Assembly (NCBI GenBank): GCA_030833305.1
Contig: JAURHL010000004.1
Span: 1-29,081, forward strand
DNA from: Acidimicrobiales bacterium
GTDB taxonomy: Bacteria; Actinomycetota; Acidimicrobiia; Acidimicrobiales; Ilumatobacteraceae
Length of the DNA stretch: 29,081 bases
Reading direction: 5' to 3'
How positions within the stretch are numbered: the stretch's first letter is position 1; each line of letters begins with the position of its first letter. Under the pieces are notes generated by a model. The model saw only the letters and a program-made list of their open reading frames with translations. It did not search any database and was not told the origin of the DNA. This document shows, in pieces, positions 25,274 to 29,081 of this stretch. Made by a program: the position numbers and the translations under genes.

Positions 25274-27408
25274 ACGTGACGCTCGACGAAGGGAACGAGG
25301 ACCTCGGCCAGAGCGGGCGTGAGCCATTGCATGAAGCGGTTCGAGAGATGATGTGAGTCTCGGTACACCAGCAGATTGCCCACGATCACCGGGCAGGTGT
25401 CGTCGGGGCAGAGCCACGTGCGAGGCTCGACGAAACCGACTTTTCGATCCACGGTGATCGACCGCACGACGTCGTCGACGGCTCGTGCTCCCGGTGACAT
25501 CTCACCCGCGGCACAGGTCTGCACCGACGATCTGTTGCCGGACACGCACTTGGGCACGTCGTCGGGCGGATCGGGCGTGTCGCCCAACATCACCGGCTCG
25601 ATGCCGTCCGCGCGCAAACCGTCGAGCAACGGACCGAGTAGCTCCGACCAAACCTCCGAACGGATCGCCTGTCGATCACGGGCGTCACGCAATTCGTAGT
25701 ACTGCGCCAGGAGAACCACGTCGACACCCTGCGCCCGCATGTACTCGCGCACGCTCGCGCGCCACGGCACACAGAACGCGTTGTCACTCTGGTCGGTCGA
25801 GCTGTAGGTCAGCACGTCGAGGAACGGACAGCCACCTTGGGTGATCGACAGGAATCTCCACCCGTTCTCGGTGCTGATCGTGTTCAGCGCCTCGAACCAT
25901 TGGGCGGCGTGCGAGTCGCCCCACACGGCGATGGTGATCTCCCCGTTCGGGTCACCGAACACGCAGTCCTCCTTCACCGCGGTGTCGTAGTACTGATGAC
26001 AGTCGTTCTCGTACACGACGCTCGTGTCGTACTTGGCGCTCAACAAGGGCGGCTCCAGATTGTCGGGCACCACCTGATTCGCGACCGCGTCGACGACGGC
26101 CTGAATGGGGGTGGCGTTCGACATCGAGATGTAGTCGAGCGGTTCGGGCACCGACGTGGTGGTCGCGATGGTGGTGCTGTCGGGAGCGGTGGTCGAGTCC
26201 ACGACGGCGACCGACGTGGACGACGACGCGCCGACCGGCGCGAACGTGGGTGCACTGGCGATCACCCCGGTCGAGACGTCCGGCTCATGGGTGGCCAGCA
26301 CCGCACCCGTGCCCACGCCCACGACCACCAACGCCGCGCCGAGGCCGAAGGAGAAACGCGCGTTGGCCAACAACGTCGACGATCGACGCACCGGATTCTC
26401 GATGAAACGATGCCCCAGATCGGCCAAGCCGACCGTGATCGACAACACCGCGAGCCGCTGCACCACCGACAGATCGTCGCCCACGTGCGCCTCGGCGATG
26501 ATCAAGGCCGGCCAGTGCCACAGGTAGAGCGAGTACGAACGCTGGCCGACCCATTGCATGAAGGGATGCCCCAACAAGCGCACCGGACCGCGCGACGACT
26601 CGTCGCCTCCCACCAACACCGCGCACGTCGCCAACACGGGTATCAGCGCGATCCAACCGGGGAAATTCTTGACGTCGCCGAAAGTCACGGTGCACAGCGC
26701 GATGACCGCCAATCCGGACCACGCGATCGTCACGCGTCGTGATTCCGGTATGCGCCGGACACCCCGAGTGACGACGGCCAACAACGAGCCGAGGCCGAGT
26801 TCCCACGCGCGCGTGTGCAGACCGAAATAGGCCCACGAAGGATGCCCGTCCACCAACAGGATGCTCAGTGACAAAGACACCGCCACGACCACACCCATCG
26901 TGGCCGCCACCCGAGCGCGAATGTTGCGCGCACCGAGAGTGACCGCGGCGATGAGAGCCGGCCACACCATGTAGAACTGCTCCTCGACGGCCAACGACCA
27001 GTAGTGCTGAATCGGTGACGGCGGCAGTTCGGCACCCAGATAATCGGTGCCACGATCAGCGAGCACCATGTTCACGGTGAAGGTGGCTGCGGCCCGAATG
27101 TCACGGGCCAGATCGGCCAGGCGCGTGGGCTCCAACCAAACCGCCGCGGCCAGCGCGGTCGTGGTCAGCACGGTGGCCGAAATTGGCAGGAGGCGACGGA
27201 TGCGACGGGTGTAGAAGTCGCGCAGCGAGACCCGGCCCGATTCGGAGCGCTCGACCACCAACAACGACGTGATCAGGAACCCGGATATCACGAAGAAGAC
27301 GTCGACGCCGATGTACCCACCGGTCGTGCCGGGCACTCCGAAGTGGAAGAGCAGAACAGCGATGACCGCGACGGCGCGCAGGCCCTCGATGTCGCGCCGA
27401 TGCTTCAC
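25255..27408 (-). CDS. OatA-like membrane acyltransferase with long linker and SGNH domain
   Basis: This 717-residue protein is the second of its type in the window. The acyltransferase-3 domain begins RRDIEGLRAVAVIAVLLFHF, with His22 as the likely catalytic His. It continues GVDVFFVISGFLITSLLVVE, RRIRRLLPIS and SLAVEEQFYMVWPAL through about 10-11 helices to about residue 375. A Ser/Thr-rich linker with repeated TTA/TTT runs follows. The extracytoplasmic SGNH domain has WGDSHAAQW with Ser499 and the Asp684-Ser-His-His687 pair. It should transfer an acyl group to a surface glycan. GTG 27408 lies six bases after TAGCGT. It is convergent with the CapA-like gene and 16 bases downstream of the lipoprotein hydrolase gene. 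Confidence 0.93.
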   Translation of the reverse strand: MKHRRDIEGLRAVAVIAVLLFHFGVPGTTGGYIGVDVFFVISGFLITSLLVVERSESGRVSLRDFYTRRIRRLLPISATVLTTTALAAAVWLEPTRLADLARDIRAAATFTVNMVLADRGTDYLGAELPPSPIQHYWSLAVEEQFYMVWPALIAAVTLGARNIRARVAATMGVVVAVSLSLSILLVDGHPSWAYFGLHTRAWELGLGSLLAVVTRGVRRIPESRRVTIAWSGLAVIALCTVTFGDVKNFPGWIALIPVLATCAVLVGGDESSRGPVRLLGHPFMQWVGQRSYSLYLWHWPALIIAEAHVGDDLSVVQRLAVLSITVGLADLGHRFIENPVRRSSTLLANARFSFGLGAALVVVGVGTGAVLATHEPDVSTGVIASAPTFAPVGASSSTSVAVVDSTTAPDSTTIATTTSVPEPLDYISMSNATPIQAVVDAVANQVVPDNLEPPLLSAKYDTSVVYENDCHQYYDTAVKEDCVFGDPNGEITIAVWGDSHAAQWFEALNTISTENGWRFLSITQGGCPFLDVLTYSSTDQSDNAFCVPWRASVREYMRAQGVDVVLLAQYYELRDARDRQAIRSEVWSELLGPLLDGLRADGIEPVMLGDTPDPPDDVPKCVSGNRSSVQTCAAGEMSPGARAVDDVVRSITVDRKVGFVEPRTWLCPDDTCPVIVGNLLVYRDSHHLSNRFMQWLTPALAEVLVPFVERHVQSAAM

Positions 27409-27414
27409 GGCATC

Positions 27415-27420
27415 ACGCTA
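27415..27420 (-). promoter_or_regulatory. Leaderless -10 of the second acyltransferase gene
   Basis: TAGCGT on the minus strand, then GATGCC and GTG at 27408, inside the 16-base gap after the hydrolase stop. Confidence 0.5.
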
Positions 27421-27424
27421 ATGC

Positions 27425-29038
27425 TCACATGCCGGCGCGCATGGCTCCGTACTTGGCGCCGGCGGCCTTGATCGCATCGGCGTCGATCTCGAGGATCGCT
27501 CCCGATGCCACCGCGGCGTCCGTGGCTTCGTTCCACTTGGCGATGAAGTCGTCGGCGGTCGGATACAACGCGTCGAGTTGGTCCGCGGTGAACGAGGTGG
27601 TGGTGCCGAACAATCCGCAGAATCCGCCACCGTCCTGACCGATACCGGAGAGAACCGCCATCGGAACGTCGACGTAGGGGGTGCGAATGCCGCCGAGGGC
27701 CACCCCGTTGGCATCGACCTCGTAGCCGGTGATGTCGGCGTTGTTCTGCAACTTGGGCGTGCTGGCCGGTGCGACACCGGTGCGAATCCAGCTGTCGAGC
27801 GCGCGAATCGCGGCGCGCAGAACGTACGTGTGCGGGCCGGCGTTGATGGGCTCGGAGCACTCGATGATTCCCATGTACACCGACGTGGGTGCGCCGAACT
27901 GGGCCTCGAAGAGTTCGATGTCGGCCTGACCGTCGCCCTTCTCACCATCGTTGATGCCGAGGCTGTACGCGTCACCGTGCGCCGTGCCGGCCACCTCCCA
28001 GTTACGGAACACGTCGGTATCGGGTTGTTCGGCGCGTCGGTACCCCAGACGATCGCCGACCACGTCGGTCTCGGTGACGAAGTTGAGCACCGGGCGCGTG
28101 AGATCCTCGCGGATACGCACGACCGTCGGAGTCGTCACGTCGCTGGGGTCGCTGGGTTCGGCGCAGTTCGTCGCGCAGTACAGGTTCGCCGCCCGCGAAC
28201 CACGACTGTGGACGAGGTAGCCGTTGTACACGTCGTGCATCGGAGCGAAGGCGTTCAGATACGACGCCATGCGGAAACCGGACTGCGACTCGCCGGCGGC
28301 GATCACGACCTCGGGCTGCAGACCGCCCAGGATGGTGTCGGCCTGCTGCCACACCGTGGCTCCGGCCTGACTGAAGATGTCGTAGCTGTAGTTGTCACCG
28401 GGATGGTTCAACGATCCGTAGCGCTCGGGGTCCGCCTTCTTCAACACGCGGAACTCGCCCATCGGGTTTCCACCACCCTCGACCCCGACGCGCTGAGCCG
28501 ACACACCGACCCATACCGCCCCTTGGCGCATCATGTCGATCCACGACAACGACCAGGTCGGACCGGTGTCGAGACCGGCGGTCACGTTCAGCCACTCCAC
28601 GTACACCGTGCCACCGAAGGTCTCCGTCGCCGCGGGACGCCGCACCACGATGCGGGTCTTGTAATCCGCGGTGTCCTTGGGCTCGACGGTCCACGCACCG
28701 TCCTCGGACAACGGAACCGCCGACGTGTAACTGGTGGCCGTGCCGGCGATGAAGTACTCCTCCTCCACGTAATCGAAAGCGGAGCCGTCGAACGCCGAGG
28801 TTCCGAAGACGATCTGACCGGCACCACCGGTGACCGGACCTTCGACGGTGGTGGCACCAACGCCACTGGCCGCCGGTGCGACGGGCGCGAACGGCGGCTC
28901 GGTGGGCGGCGTCGTCGAGGCTTCCATGGGCGCGGTGTCCGTCGTGGGCGCCTCGGTGGACGACGACGAGTCGTCTCCGGAACAAGCGGTCACACCGATG
29001 GCGAGCACGGCAACAAACAAAGCGGATGTACGACGCAT
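27425..29038 (-). CDS. Secreted lipoprotein alpha/beta-hydrolase-domain protein
   Basis: The 537-residue protein starts with a lipoprotein signal peptide: MRRTSALFVAVLAIGVTACS, with Cys19 lipidated. A Ser/Thr/Pro/Glu-rich linker follows to about residue 60. The remainder resembles the alpha/beta hydrolase domain group PF20091: GTVYVEWLNVTAGLDTGPTW, VGVSAQRVGVEGG, the nucleophile elbow AAGESQSGF with Ser251, and a late AGTAHGD that may give the His. The natural ester or other substrate at the cell surface is unknown. ATG 29038 is preceded by AGGGGG five to six bases upstream; an in-frame ATG at 29065 lies between the -10 and the likely transcription start and is less likely. The gene lies 16 bases upstream of the acyltransferase, so the two may work on the envelope together. 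Confidence 0.88.
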   Translation of the reverse strand: MRRTSALFVAVLAIGVTACSGDDSSSSTEAPTTDTAPMEASTTPPTEPPFAPVAPAASGVGATTVEGPVTGGAGQIVFGTSAFDGSAFDYVEEEYFIAGTATSYTSAVPLSEDGAWTVEPKDTADYKTRIVVRRPAATETFGGTVYVEWLNVTAGLDTGPTWSLSWIDMMRQGAVWVGVSAQRVGVEGGGNPMGEFRVLKKADPERYGSLNHPGDNYSYDIFSQAGATVWQQADTILGGLQPEVVIAAGESQSGFRMASYLNAFAPMHDVYNGYLVHSRGSRAANLYCATNCAEPSDPSDVTTPTVVRIREDLTRPVLNFVTETDVVGDRLGYRRAEQPDTDVFRNWEVAGTAHGDAYSLGINDGEKGDGQADIELFEAQFGAPTSVYMGIIECSEPINAGPHTYVLRAAIRALDSWIRTGVAPASTPKLQNNADITGYEVDANGVALGGIRTPYVDVPMAVLSGIGQDGGGFCGLFGTTTSFTADQLDALYPTADDFIAKWNEATDAAVASGAILEIDADAIKAAGAKYGAMRAGM

Positions 29039-29041
29039 GAT

Positions 29042-29071
29042 TTCCCCCTGACGGAACGTGTCCAAACGGTA
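29042..29071 (-). promoter_or_regulatory. Leadered promoter and Shine-Dalgarno of the lipoprotein hydrolase gene
   Basis: TACCGT (29071-29066) on the minus strand would start transcription about 20 bases before the ATG at 29038. The leader includes AGGGGG just before the ATG. This contrasts with the leaderless layout of most neighbours. Confidence 0.45.
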
Positions 29072-29081
29072 GTTCGGGCAC

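Noticed and set aside
29066..29081. A plus-strand leaderless promoter at the right edge (GGTAGT then TCGGGC).
   Set aside because: The next bases are AC rather than ATG or GTG, and the window ends, so no start codon can be seen.

Overview
The window is high-GC, very gene-dense DNA. It reads as the chromosome of a free-living actinobacterium, most likely of the Acidimicrobiia/Ilumatobacter kind. That assignment is inference from GC and codon style, a PPOX/F420-type split-barrel protein, a DUF4916 protein, abundant lipid and aromatic catabolism genes and leaderless transcription. No 16S or other marker gene is present. I see no insertion sequence, tRNA, rRNA, CRISPR array or prophage, and no gene-free stretch longer than about 110 bases.

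Layout. 1-1646: a split-barrel flavoprotein fragment and a nitroreductase (minus), divergent from a 1-Cys peroxiredoxin (plus). 1708-5416: an ABC ATPase, a two-domain FtsX permease and a small PPOX/F420-type protein in one plus-strand unit. 5417-7870: a Fpg/Nei-like protein that lacks the catalytic N-terminus, a small acidic unknown, a DUF4916 protein and 3-methyladenine DNA glycosylase I. 7867-10930: a TauD-type dioxygenase (minus), divergent from an internally duplicated helical protein, an MFS transporter and a Nudix hydrolase. 10927-15812: a GntR-controlled putative meta-cleavage operon (FAH-fold hydrolase, extradiol dioxygenase, flavin monooxygenase), divergent from a phytanoyl-CoA dioxygenase-type enzyme. 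15823-17577: an OatA-like acyltransferase with an SGNH domain. 17582-24014: lipid or small-molecule catabolism, with a MOSC protein, acyl-CoA dehydrogenase, cupin, cytochrome P450, sarcosine-oxidase-like flavoenzyme and acyl-CoA ligase. 24077-29038: cell-envelope genes, with a CapA-like lipoprotein, a second OatA-like acyltransferase and a secreted lipoprotein alpha/beta hydrolase.

The strongest window-wide signal is a promoter pattern. A -10 hexamer (TANNNT, or the variant NAGAAT) stands exactly six bases before the start codon of 14 genes. This implies that most transcription units here make leaderless mRNAs, and it also fixes several start codons. The most surprising single protein is the Nei-like protein at 5417-6319. 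Its promoter-defined start and its alignment to the family both put Ala-Gly where the catalytic Pro-Glu should be, while the zinc finger and DNA-binding residues remain.

No clearly new multi-gene defence or mobile system is visible. The most interesting candidates are the leaderless promoter pattern, the Nei-like pseudoenzyme, the GntR/PhyH divergent control region and the internally duplicated protein at 8756.
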